From Novosphingobium malaysiense (GTDB taxonomy: Bacteria; Pseudomonadota; Alphaproteobacteria; Sphingomonadales; Sphingomonadaceae): a stretch of 64,000 bases of DNA. Made by a program: the position numbers and the translations under genes. How positions within the stretch are numbered: the stretch's first letter is position 1; each line of letters begins with the position of its first letter. Location of the stretch: contig NZ_JTDI01000001.1 of NCBI RefSeq assembly GCF_000802225.1, forward strand, positions 620,001-684,000, read 5' to 3'. Below are positions 8,028 through 16,575 of the stretch, piece after piece. The notes below the pieces were generated by a model. That model did not search any database, had not been told where the DNA came from, and was given only the letters and a program-made list of their open reading frames with translations.

Positions 8028-9383
8028 TCAGGTCAGCGAAAACAGCCCTATCGCCACCGCGAGCCCGAGAATGGGCACGAGAACCGTCAGCACACCGACG
8101 GCAGGATAGGCGTCGTGGTGTGTCTCGCCGCAGATGGCGCGGACTGTGGTCACGACATAGCCATTGTGCGGCAGGCTATCGAGCGCGCCGCTGGCGATGG
8201 CAACGGTACGGTGGAGTTCGGCGGGGTTGGCCCCCATGGCGAGATAGGCCGGTGCGAGCAGCGGCAGCGCGATCGTCTGACCGCCAGAGGCCGATCCGGT
8301 CAGGCCGGCGATCACGGTCACGGCGATGGCGGCCCCGATGAGCGGGTCTCCGGGGATATGTTGTACGGCATCGAGCGCCATCTGGAAGGCGGGCGAGAGC
8401 GACGCGACCGCCCCGAAACCGACGACGGCGCAAGTATTGGTGATGGCCACCACCGCCCCGGTCGCGCCGCGCGAAAAGGCAGCGGGCATGGTCCCGCGCG
8501 AACGCACGCCGATCAGCACGGCAATCGCCGTACCCGCCCCGAGCGCCACCACCAGCGCCCACTTGCCCAGCGAAGCGCCGGGCAACAGCGCGGAAACGGG
8601 GCCAAGCGTCTGCGGGTACTGAAAGACCATAAAGACGGCCAGCACCACAACGAGCGGCAGCAAGCACAGCAGTGGATGCGGCAAGTGGCGATCGGCATCG
8701 ACCGTGTCGTCGCTGGGCCGGTGCTCGAACCGCTCGCCCCGCGCCACGGCCCGCTTCACCATGCGGTCGAGCAGGAAATAGCCGAGCCCGGCCATCAGCA
8801 GCGCCACGACAAGGCTGACCTGCCAGCCGGCGTAGGCATCGGTTCCCAGATATTGCATCGGAATGAGGTTCTGGATCTCGGGTGAGCCGGCGCTGGTCAT
8901 CGTGAACGTGACCGAGCCGAAGCACAGCGCGGCGGGTATGAACCGGCGGGGCAGGTCGGCCTCGCGGAAGAGGTGCACAGAGAGCGGATAGACGGCGAAG
9001 CCGACAATGAAGACGGACACGCCCCCGTAGGTCAGCACCGCGCAGGCCGCGACGACGGCCAGAACCGCGTGGCGGATACCGATCTTGCGCACCACCCATT
9101 GCGCCACGCTTGCCGCAGCGCCGCTGGCACCCATCACCTCGCCAAAGATGGCGCCGAGCAGGAACATCAGGAACCAGTCCGCGAAAAAGCCCGTAAACCC
9201 TTTCATATAGGCCGTGGCAAAATCGGGCGCGCCTTCGCCGGCAAGTGGCGGCAGCCATGCGATGCCGCTGGTCAGTGCGACAAACGCCGCCGCGATAGGC
9301 CCGGCGAGCAGGATATTCACGCCCCGCACCGTCATCCAGATCAGCAGAATAAGAGCCAAAGCAAGACCGATGGCACTGATCAA
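8028..9383 (-). CDS. GntP family permease (gluconate-type proton symporter)
   Basis: A 451-residue polytopic protein with about 12 membrane helices and GntP-family signatures: LGAIFGEVMGASGAA, LTYGGVSVFIVGFAVYPL, GLTGSASGGQTIALPLL and the C-terminal SGALDSLPHNGYVVTT. The family imports gluconate, glycerate or related hydroxyacids with protons. I prefer the TTG at 9383, which has AGGGGAG about 9 bases upstream and begins directly at the first hydrophobic helix. An ATG at 9452 would add 23 residues without a ribosome site. Placed just upstream of the GntR gene, it probably brings in the hydroxyacid or lactone handled by the neighbouring enzymes. The substrate is unproven. Confidence 0.87.
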   Translation of the reverse strand: MISAIGLALALILLIWMTVRGVNILLAGPIAAAFVALTSGIAWLPPLAGEGAPDFATAYMKGFTGFFADWFLMFLLGAIFGEVMGASGAAASVAQWVVRKIGIRHAVLAVVAACAVLTYGGVSVFIVGFAVYPLSVHLFREADLPRRFIPAALCFGSVTFTMTSAGSPEIQNLIPMQYLGTDAYAGWQVSLVVALLMAGLGYFLLDRMVKRAVARGERFEHRPSDDTVDADRHLPHPLLCLLPLVVVLAVFMVFQYPQTLGPVSALLPGASLGKWALVVALGAGTAIAVLIGVRSRGTMPAAFSRGATGAVVAITNTCAVVGFGAVASLSPAFQMALDAVQHIPGDPLIGAAIAVTVIAGLTGSASGGQTIALPLLAPAYLAMGANPAELHRTVAIASGALDSLPHNGYVVTTVRAICGETHHDAYPAVGVLTVLVPILGLAVAIGLFSLT

Positions 9384-9559
9384 GGCGCTAATCTCCCCTA
9401 CCCTTTCCCGAACAATGCCCGCATGTTGCAGATGCGACCGAGCCTTGTCCATTCAGCAAATTGCCAGTTCGTTAATACGGTGTTTGCCAAAGCCTTAGCG
9501 ACTCCGTTTATGACCGCTGGCGTATGACGACAGTCTGAAAAAGAGTTTGGCGGTCGCAC

Positions 9560-10852
9560 ATGGCATTGAAAGAGATTTCCACGTCTGAAGTTGAAATGGG
9601 GATGTACATTCACAGCTTTCAGGGAAGCTGGTTGAGTCATCCCTTCTGGCGCGCACGCTTCCTGATAGAAGACGACGAACGCTTGCAGGCGGTGCGCCAG
9701 GCCGCGCTGGAAGGCGTCGTTATAGATACCGAGCGCGGAATCGATGTCCGTGCCCCGTCGGAAGCTCCGCCAGCGCGCGGACCGGCCCTTCATCCCGCCC
9801 TGAAGACGCCAAGCCGCCGCACCGTGTCGGTTGCTTCCCCCGCACCGGCATCCCCTGCGCCATCGATCCGTGCAGCCGCGCCGCGCCCTGGCACGGTCAC
9901 GGTCGCGCGCGAATTCGGCAATGCTCGTCGCGCGGCCGGCCAGGCGCGCAAGGTCATATCGAAAGTCTTCATCGAAGCGCGGCTCGGCAAGGCACCGCGC
10001 GTTACCGAAGTTACCCCAGTGGTGGAAGACATCTATGCCTCGATCGAGCGCAACCCCTATGCCTTCTCGGGGCTGATGCGCTGCAAATCGGAAATGGAGG
10101 CGATCTATCAGCACATGTTGTCGGTCAGCGCGCTGATGGTTTCGCTGGCCCGGCACATCGGCATGTCGCCCCAGGAAGCGCGAACTGCCGGAATGGCAGG
10201 GTTGCTGCTCGACGTCGGCGTCAGCCGGCTCGATATCGACCTGGCGGATCTCGATGGCGGCATCGAAGGCATCGACCCGGACCTGTGGCATCGGCACTGC
10301 TACATCGGCCGCGATCTGCTGGCCGCAGCCGAGGGCGTTCCCGAAGAAGTGCTGCAAGCCGTCGCGCGCCACCATGAGCATGTGGACGGATCGGGCTTCC
10401 CGCAGGGTCTGGCGAACCGGGAGATCGATCTCATCTCCCGCATGGCCGCCGTCTGCGACAAATTCGATCTCCTCGTGTCCGGTGCCGCTACCGGCACCCC
10501 CTGGGACCCTGCCGAGGCAATGCGCACGATGATGGGGCGCGACGGGGCGTACGACAGCGAGATACTCGCCCGTTTCCAGGAAGCGATGGGCGTCTATCCG
10601 GTGGGCTCTTTCGTCCGATTGCGCTCCGACCGCATTGCCATGGTGGTCGATCAGGACGCGTCCGAACCGGCCCTGCCGACCGTGCGAGCGTTCTATTCGG
10701 TCGCCACCGGCAAGCACGTGAAGGCCAAGACCATCGAGCTTGCCAACTGCTACGGCGAAGATGCGATCACCGGCATTGCCGATCTGGCCGAGTTCGGGCT
10801 TCCAGCAGCCGAAGACCTGCGCGAGCAGCTCTTCACGTTGGGCGCGAAGTAG
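9560..10852 (+). CDS. DUF3391 and HD-GYP domain protein with altered HD motif
   Basis: A 430-residue protein with an N-terminal DUF3391 domain (about 1-65), a Pro/Ala-rich linker (65-115) and an HD-GYP domain (about 150-330). HD-GYP domains hydrolyse cyclic di-GMP with a two- or three-metal centre. The second signature is good (HHEHVDGSGFPQGL, residues 271-284, GYP as GFP). The defining HD pair is lost: where LLHDIGK is expected, the protein reads LLLDVGV (residues 215-221), so His is Leu217 and the Lys is also gone. Catalysis may be impaired, leaving a c-di-GMP-sensing or protein-interaction role (inference). It stands alone, abutting the convergent SLC13 gene with no gap. Confidence 0.85.
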   Translation: MALKEISTSEVEMGMYIHSFQGSWLSHPFWRARFLIEDDERLQAVRQAALEGVVIDTERGIDVRAPSEAPPARGPALHPALKTPSRRTVSVASPAPASPAPSIRAAAPRPGTVTVAREFGNARRAAGQARKVISKVFIEARLGKAPRVTEVTPVVEDIYASIERNPYAFSGLMRCKSEMEAIYQHMLSVSALMVSLARHIGMSPQEARTAGMAGLLLDVGVSRLDIDLADLDGGIEGIDPDLWHRHCYIGRDLLAAAEGVPEEVLQAVARHHEHVDGSGFPQGLANREIDLISRMAAVCDKFDLLVSGAATGTPWDPAEAMRTMMGRDGAYDSEILARFQEAMGVYPVGSFVRLRSDRIAMVVDQDASEPALPTVRAFYSVATGKHVKAKTIELANCYGEDAITGIADLAEFGLPAAEDLREQLFTLGAK

Positions 10853-12637
10853 CTAGATCCCGTACCAGAACACCAGCGAGGCCGACAACGCGGCGACCAT
10901 GATCAGCACCAGTGGTATGCCCGGACGCAGGTAGTCGCCGAAAGTGTAGTCGCCTTCTGCCAGGATCATCATGTTGGTCTGGTAGGCTACCGGGGTTGCG
11001 TAACACAGGTTACACCCGAAGAGCACGGCCAGCACCAGCGGCTCCGCCGGCAGGCCGAGCTTGGCCGCGATGTTGAACGCGATGGGTGTCCCGACCGCCG
11101 CGGCCGCCGAGTTGGAAGCGAAGTTCGTCAACGTGGTGACGAAGACCATGATGGCAGCCAGCACACCGGCAGGCGGCAGGTATTGCAGCCATGCTGCCAT
11201 CAGTCCGCCCAGCCAGCCGGCAGCGCCCGAGACCAGCATGAATTTGCCGAGCGCGATCGAGGCGGCGACCAGCACGATGACCTGCCCCGACAAGGCCCTG
11301 CCGACGCGCTCGAAGCGCACGCAGCCCGTCGCGAACATGAGAATCGCCCCGGTCAGCGCCGAAATCGCAATCGGGACGAGACCTGCAGAAGCCAGGCCCA
11401 CGGAACCGAACATGATGGCGAACGCCACAGGGGCCTTGCCCGAGCGTACGATCTCCTGACCACCTTCGAGCTGCAACAGACCGTCGGCCTCTGCGAAACG
11501 ATGCAGGTCGTCCGGCATTCCCATCACCAGCAGCACATCGCCTTCCTTCATTGGCGCGTCGGGCGTATGCGGCCGCGTGTCGCGAAGCGGCTGGCGAACA
11601 TGGTGGATGCCCAGCATCGCGACGCCTTCGAAGCCGGCGGTCTTGGGCGTGAGACCGATCAGCCGGCTGTCGGGAGCGATGATCATCTCCGCCACCATCA
11701 TGTCCTTGCCCGAACGCCCCGAATCAGCGCGGATGCGTTCGACGAGCCAGTTGGGAGCCAAGGTCGCGGAAAGCTTCCGCGCGGCTTCCTGCAGCCCCTC
11801 GAACGTGCCGGTTGCCAGGACGCGGTGACCGACATGCCCGCCCGCCCCCGGAGGCAACCACGCTTCCACACCATCGGGCAGGCGCCCGCGCGCTTCCTCG
11901 ATGGTCTTGCCGCGCAACGTCGAGTCCTTCGCAATACGCAGCTTGGCAAGGAAGTGCCGGCTCTCGACCGCGACAGCACGGGTATTATCGGGCAAGAGCC
12001 GCGGCATGACGAGCCACATGTAGGGCAAGGCCGGAAGCATCGCGAACAGCACGATGGGCGTGAATTCGAAGACGTTGAGCGGCCGCATGCCCAGATCGTT
12101 GGCAATCGACACCACAAGGAGATTGGTGGACGTTCCGATGGTCGTGGACATGCCGCCGATCAGGATGGCCGCATTGACCGGCATCAGCGTCTTGGACGCG
12201 GGCATGCCGCCTTGCACGGCCATCTGCACCAGGATCGGGATCATCAGAACCAATACCGGGGTATCGTTGATGACCATGCTCAAGAGCATGCAAACCACCA
12301 GCGTGAACAACAGTGCGAACGACTTGTTGGTCCGCCAGATCTGCGCAAGCGCGCGCGCCGCCGGATCGAGCGCGCCGGTGACGACCATGCCGCGGCCGAG
12401 AATCATCAGCGAACAGATCGTCACGAGGGCGTAGTGCCCGAAGCCTTCGAAGGCGAGTGCAAGCCCTGCGTACTTGTCCTGCCCCGGCATCGGGAAGACG
12501 TAGAGCAGCAGCGCAATCGCGGCGATTGTCAGCAGCGACACCAACTCGACCCGCAGGCGGCCGTTGATGAAACCATAGAACATGCCCAGCGCGATCAGGA
12601 TCGCCCCGGCCGCGTGAAGGTCTGGCAAATATTCCAC
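10853..12637 (-). CDS. SLC13/DASS family permease with RCK_C (TrkA-C) domains
   Basis: A 594-residue inner-membrane transporter. N-terminal helices include VINDTPVLVLMIPI and GGMSTTIGTSTNLLVV, the latter matching the first SNT motif of divalent-anion:sodium symporters. A soluble insert (about residues 210-390) contains two TrkA-C-like domains (DSTLRGKTIEEARG; APDSRLIGLTPK). The C-terminal half repeats the transport fold with NFASNSAAAAVGTPI. Such YfbS-type proteins transport sulfate, dicarboxylates or other anions, and the insert probably senses a nucleotide or ligand. The substrate cannot be read from sequence. It lies 13 bases downstream of the GNAT-nitrilase gene, so the two are probably one operon. 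Confidence 0.88.
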   Translation of the reverse strand: MEYLPDLHAAGAILIALGMFYGFINGRLRVELVSLLTIAAIALLLYVFPMPGQDKYAGLALAFEGFGHYALVTICSLMILGRGMVVTGALDPAARALAQIWRTNKSFALLFTLVVCMLLSMVINDTPVLVLMIPILVQMAVQGGMPASKTLMPVNAAILIGGMSTTIGTSTNLLVVSIANDLGMRPLNVFEFTPIVLFAMLPALPYMWLVMPRLLPDNTRAVAVESRHFLAKLRIAKDSTLRGKTIEEARGRLPDGVEAWLPPGAGGHVGHRVLATGTFEGLQEAARKLSATLAPNWLVERIRADSGRSGKDMMVAEMIIAPDSRLIGLTPKTAGFEGVAMLGIHHVRQPLRDTRPHTPDAPMKEGDVLLVMGMPDDLHRFAEADGLLQLEGGQEIVRSGKAPVAFAIMFGSVGLASAGLVPIAISALTGAILMFATGCVRFERVGRALSGQVIVLVAASIALGKFMLVSGAAGWLGGLMAAWLQYLPPAGVLAAIMVFVTTLTNFASNSAAAAVGTPIAFNIAAKLGLPAEPLVLAVLFGCNLCYATPVAYQTNMMILAEGDYTFGDYLRPGIPLVLIMVAALSASLVFWYGI

Positions 12638-12650
12638 GACGTTCGAGCGC

Positions 12651-14216
12651 TCAGCCCTGGGCCTGCGTCCATTCGACCCGGTAGAGGTCGAACCGCCGGT
12701 CCTTGAGGTTCTGAACTGCGCCCGACTGGCGCGCGGTCAGCAGAGAATCGAGGCTGAGATCGGCAATCGCGATCGTCTCCGTGTTGGGTGCGGTATCGGC
12801 CGCGACACCATCACGCGAGAAGGGGAAATCCGACGGAGTCAGAATCGCGCTTTCGGCGTAATGCACGTCCATGTTCTCCACGTTCGGAAGGTTTCCTACC
12901 ACACCAGACGTAACGACATAGCACTGATTTTCCACGGCGCGCGCCTGGCAGCAGTACCGCACGCGCAGATACCCGCGCCGCTCGTCGGTGCAGAACGGCA
13001 CGAACAGCATCAGCGCCCCCTGGTTGACGAGGTGGCGGGCAAGTTCGGGAAACTCGCTGTCGTAGCACACCATCACCCCAATGGGTCCGCAATCGGTAGG
13101 AATCACGTTGGCGCCATAACCGCCCTTGATGCCCCACCAGCGGCGCTCGGAGGGTGTCGGGTGCAGTTTCTGCGTTTCGTGGACAGAGCCATCGCGCAGA
13201 AAGGTGTAGGCGATGTTGCGAATTTCGGTTTTACCGCCACCAATCTTGGCTCGGGTCGGGTGTGTCCCCCCGACAATGTTGGTGTTGTAGCTGACTGCCA
13301 TGCGCTGCATGAACTCGACGAAGCGCTCGGTGTAGTCGGCCACCTTGTCGATCGCCTTGGCCGGTTCAAGCTTGCGCTCATCGATGGAAAGCAATTCGAG
13401 CGTGAAAAGCTCGGGAAAGACAACGAAGTCGCTCTCATAATCCGCGGCGACGTCGACCCAGTATTCCACCTGCTCCTCGAACTGGTCGATGGTCTCGATC
13501 CGTCGCATCATGAACTGGACGGTTGCGACGCGCACACTGGAGGGCACGCGTTCCTTCAACCCCGGTATCGACTTGCCGGTATCACGCGGGGCCAGCGGGT
13601 TGGTCCAGTACATGAGGACCGCGCAGCCGCCGCTTTCCTTGTCGTTGGGAATATAGTCGCGCAGGATGCCGTGGGGCTCGTATCCCTGGTTCATCTGGAA
13701 GTTGATGACTTGGTCGCGGACCTTCTTTTCCTTCACCGCCTGAAGGTAGTCGGCAGGATTGGGATAGGTCCGCTTGCGACGATAGTAGCCGGGCATGCGG
13801 CCAGCGAAGGCGATGCCTTTCAGCTCGAAGTTCTGGCACAGTTCCTTGCGCTTGCGATAGAGCCGCTGGCCGATCCGCAGCCGGCGATAGTCGGGATCGA
13901 CGCAGACCTCGAATCCGTAGAGGACGTCGCCATCCTCTGCCGGCGGACGGCCGTAGCCGCCGTTGCTGATTTCCTCCCAGGTATGCGGCTTGAAGGCGAG
14001 ATCGGCGGTGACGATCATCGTCGCGCAATGGCCCACCACCTTGCCTTCGTACTCGGCGACAAACTGGCCTTCGGGGAAATTGATGACCTGCCCACGAATT
14101 TCGGCGCGGGTGAAGGCATCGGCCTTGCCGTAGACCTTCTCGGAAAGGCGCGCGATGGCGGGAGCGTCGGCCACAGTGGCTTCGCGGATGATGAGTTTCG
14201 CTTTGGTCTGATCCAT
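12651..14216 (-). CDS. Fused GNAT acetyltransferase / carbon-nitrogen hydrolase
   Basis: A 521-residue two-domain enzyme. Residues 1 to about 200 form a GNAT fold (IIREATVADAPAIARLSEKVYG; CVDPDYRRLRIGQRLYRKRKELC, the acetyl-CoA loop). Residues about 225-510 form a nitrilase-superfamily domain with the Glu-Lys-Cys triad: Glu in VVFPELF, Lys in ETQKLHPTP and Cys in GVMVCYDSEFPEL. This fusion is a known family, but its substrate is not established. I start at ATG 14216 (MDQTKAK); the frame runs on to a TTG without a ribosome site. The C-terminus abuts an SLC13-type permease, so the transported anion or amide may be its substrate (inference). Confidence 0.88.
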   Translation of the reverse strand: MDQTKAKLIIREATVADAPAIARLSEKVYGKADAFTRAEIRGQVINFPEGQFVAEYEGKVVGHCATMIVTADLAFKPHTWEEISNGGYGRPPAEDGDVLYGFEVCVDPDYRRLRIGQRLYRKRKELCQNFELKGIAFAGRMPGYYRRKRTYPNPADYLQAVKEKKVRDQVINFQMNQGYEPHGILRDYIPNDKESGGCAVLMYWTNPLAPRDTGKSIPGLKERVPSSVRVATVQFMMRRIETIDQFEEQVEYWVDVAADYESDFVVFPELFTLELLSIDERKLEPAKAIDKVADYTERFVEFMQRMAVSYNTNIVGGTHPTRAKIGGGKTEIRNIAYTFLRDGSVHETQKLHPTPSERRWWGIKGGYGANVIPTDCGPIGVMVCYDSEFPELARHLVNQGALMLFVPFCTDERRGYLRVRYCCQARAVENQCYVVTSGVVGNLPNVENMDVHYAESAILTPSDFPFSRDGVAADTAPNTETIAIADLSLDSLLTARQSGAVQNLKDRRFDLYRVEWTQAQG

Positions 14217-14407
14217 GGGAGGCACTCTTACGCGCAAGGTTTCACGCGGTTCCAGTGGGGAATTGCTCGTCGGCGCAGCCAAGGAGGAAAGAATCCGGCT
14301 GCAAAGCGGCGTCGGGACAGGAATCTAGGACGAATTCAGGAAATTTCGCGCCGCAGGGATAAATTCTGCTCCTCGTTCGTTCTCCTTGATAAGAAAGGAG
14401 ATATTGC

Positions 14408-14680
14408 ATGAGCGCAACTTTATTCGCCTTGGCCCTGTTCGGGTGCTCGGACGACGGCACTGCCTGCCAGCGCCTTGCTGCTCCGGTCGACACCTACAAA
14501 ACCCAGGCGGAATGCTCGGGAAAGCTCGATGAAGCGCTGAGTACCGAAGCTGCGCGCCGCGCTGACGCTCCGACCGTGTTTGCACAATGCCTGACCAGCC
14601 GCCAACTCGCGCTTCTCGGCAAGGGAACCGTGGACCTCACCAAGGTCAACGGCGTCCAGTTCGCTTCGGCCGGATTCTAG
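14408..14680 (+). CDS. Small cysteine-containing hypothetical protein
   Basis: A 90-residue protein with an excellent ribosome site (AAAGGAG, 7 bases before ATG 14408). It starts with a short hydrophobic stretch ([12 protein letters not shown]) and has four cysteines: Cys13, Cys20, and one each in AECSGK and AQCLTS. Even spacing suggests two disulfides in an exported protein, but the hydrophobic leader is short and lacks a positive start, so export is uncertain. I do not recognise a named family. Its stop overlaps the convergent queF stop by 4 bases. A 191-base gap without a gene lies upstream, between it and the divergent GNAT-nitrilase gene. Confidence 0.6.
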   Translation: MSATLFALALFGCSDDGTACQRLAAPVDTYKTQAECSGKLDEALSTEAARRADAPTVFAQCLTSRQLALLGKGTVDLTKVNGVQFASAGF

Positions 14681-15138
14681 CCTCGTCCGCGATAGCCCTG
14701 GACACCCTGTTCGGGCACCCAGAGACCTTCCGGCGCTGCGCCCGACTGCCAGAATACGTCGATCGGGATCCCGCCGCGCGGGTACCAGTAGCCGCCGATG
14801 CGCAGCCAGTGCGGTTGCATTTCATCGAACAGGCGCTGGCCGATGCCGACCGTCACGTCCTCGTGAAAACCGCAGTGGTTGCGAAATGCCCCGAGGAACA
14901 GCTTCAAGCTCTTCGATTCGACGATAGTGGCCTGCGGGGCGTAATCGATCACGAGATGGGCGAAATCGGGCTGCCCGGTCACCGGGCAAAGCGAAGTGAA
15001 TTCAGGCGCGGCAAAACGCACCAGGTAGAGTGTTCCGGCTCTCGGATTGGGCACGTAATCCAGCACGGCCTCCTCGGGAGAGGAGGGGAGGGTGCTTGTC
15101 TGGCCGAGGTGCAAAGGGGGCTTTGGAGTCTCGCTCAT
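14677..15138 (-). CDS. queF: NADPH-dependent 7-cyano-7-deazaguanine reductase
   Basis: A 153-residue single-domain QueF of the short type. It reduces preQ0 to preQ1 in queuosine synthesis in the cytoplasm. The nucleophile Cys51 and general acid Asp58 lie in the family motif [11 protein letters not shown], followed by the QueF hallmark [15 protein letters not shown], which binds NADPH, and FHEDVTV. The start is uncertain between ATG 15138 and ATG 15150, 12 bases upstream; neither has a strong Shine-Dalgarno. No other queuosine gene lies in the window, so this is a stand-alone gene, convergent with the small cysteine-rich protein. Confidence 0.93.
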   Translation of the reverse strand: MSETPKPPLHLGQTSTLPSSPEEAVLDYVPNPRAGTLYLVRFAAPEFTSLCPVTGQPDFAHLVIDYAPQATIVESKSLKLFLGAFRNHCGFHEDVTVGIGQRLFDEMQPHWLRIGGYWYPRGGIPIDVFWQSGAAPEGLWVPEQGVQGYRGRG

Positions 15139-15275
15139 GTCGCAGCCCATGCCGCCTACACCGGGTTCTGACAAGCGCGGTGTCGCCGGTTCGACGGCTC
15201 GCCGCCACGACTGGTCGTGACAAGCGAGGACATTAAGATGCCATTCAGCGCGCTGGGGATTTGGGATGTGCCATC

Positions 15276-16547
15276 ATGAGGGGCAAAACCAAATTCCTGT
15301 CGCGTGCCGTCGTGCTTGCCGCTTTCGCGGCCTCCGGCCAGGGCGCGCATGCGCAACCCCTGCAGGACTGGAGCCTGCCCGATCCGGATTCGACCTCGTC
15401 CGCTCCGGCCGTGCAAGGCCCCGTAGATCAGCAGAATCCGGTAATTCGTCCGGCCGAACCAGAGCCGACGCCTGCACCCACCATCACGGCGCCGCCTTCG
15501 CCGCCCCGTGATGCGCCGAGTCCCGCGCCGGCCCCGCGCCCGACGACCTCCCAAGCCCCAGCTCCCGCTCCAGCGCCGGCACGAACGCCATCCGCGGCGA
15601 CGACGCCGGTCGAGCAGACGGCGACAGCGACCGAACGACCGACGGTCGAGGCCACGCCGACCGCTCCCCCGACGACCGCTCCGGCTGCTGCTCCCGAACA
15701 GCTTGGCGACGAAACCCCGCAATTGGAGGAGCCGCCGGCCACGGTGAGCCAACAGCGGGACTTGTCCATGTGGTGGTGGGCCATTCCCGCCGTAGTTGCC
15801 CTGCTGGTCCTCGGGCTGGCGTTGCTGCGGCGTCGCGCGACCCAGGCCTCGACCGAAGAGGAAGAGGCCGTCGCGCGCGCCGCACGGCCTGCCGCGCCCC
15901 CCACGCAAAGCAACACCGGTGCAGAGCCGCAGCGCGAAGCCCGCAGCCCGCCGGCCACCGCGCCTGCAATGGCACCGGCCACCCCGCCTGCCGTCCCCCG
16001 TGGGGACGAGATCGTCCGCGCTCGCGGGCAGATGGATTTCCAGCCGACGACGCTGCGTCTTTCGCTGGTCTACGCCACACTGCAATTCCATCTCCAGCTT
16101 ACCGCCAGCACCGAATTTCCGGCCGGCAAGCTGCTGGCGGACATGATCTCTGCGCACGGGTCGCTTCCGCAGGACATGCAGTTGCGACCGCCGCCAGAGG
16201 CGCTGCAGACGATCGAGAGCTTTCCACGGCTGGCGCCGGGGCAGGTGCTCGACATCAAGGGGCAGTTGCAACTGCCGCTCAATGCGATCAGGCCGGTGCA
16301 GCAGGGAGGAGGCCAGTTCATGGTTCCGCTGATACGGCTGGCCCTGCTGGGCGACGATGAGCCGGGCCTGCCGCATCTGGAACTGGGATGCGTCTTTACC
16401 GTGGGCCTGCCCGGTTCTGGCCCGGCCCTTGCCCCGCTGCGCCTCGACACGGGCCCGCGCGATGTCACCGGCCTGTCCGCGCGCGAAATCGAAAGTGCCC
16501 GCCGCACGACGCTCTTGGGCCTCGACCACGCCCGCGCGGCGGGCTAG
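15276..16547 (+). CDS. Exported proline-rich membrane protein of unknown function
   Basis: A 423-residue protein with a signal-peptide-like N-terminus (RGKTKFLSRAVVLAAFAASGQGAHA). A very Pro/Ala/Thr-rich region of low complexity follows (about 45-160). A single membrane helix (MWWWAIPAVVALLVLGLALL, about 168-187) and a positively charged RRR stop come next. Beyond a second Ala/Pro linker there is a conserved-looking C-terminal domain from about residue 245 (MDFQPTTLRLSL...LELGCVFTV). I do not recognise the domain. If the leader is cleaved, the Pro-rich part is periplasmic and the C-terminal domain cytoplasmic. It precedes the metC-like gene by 28 bases. Confidence 0.6.
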   Translation: MRGKTKFLSRAVVLAAFAASGQGAHAQPLQDWSLPDPDSTSSAPAVQGPVDQQNPVIRPAEPEPTPAPTITAPPSPPRDAPSPAPAPRPTTSQAPAPAPAPARTPSAATTPVEQTATATERPTVEATPTAPPTTAPAAAPEQLGDETPQLEEPPATVSQQRDLSMWWWAIPAVVALLVLGLALLRRRATQASTEEEEAVARAARPAAPPTQSNTGAEPQREARSPPATAPAMAPATPPAVPRGDEIVRARGQMDFQPTTLRLSLVYATLQFHLQLTASTEFPAGKLLADMISAHGSLPQDMQLRPPPEALQTIESFPRLAPGQVLDIKGQLQLPLNAIRPVQQGGGQFMVPLIRLALLGDDEPGLPHLELGCVFTVGLPGSGPALAPLRLDTGPRDVTGLSAREIESARRTTLLGLDHARAAG

Positions 16548-16575
16548 GCTTCTCTCCTCGCAAGCGGAGAGTACT

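Noticed and set aside
11183..12706. Long open frame on the plus strand opposite the SLC13 gene
   Set aside because: It is the shadow of a GC-rich gene: composition is rich in Arg, His and Gln with no domain, and the opposite strand encodes a clear SLC13 protein.
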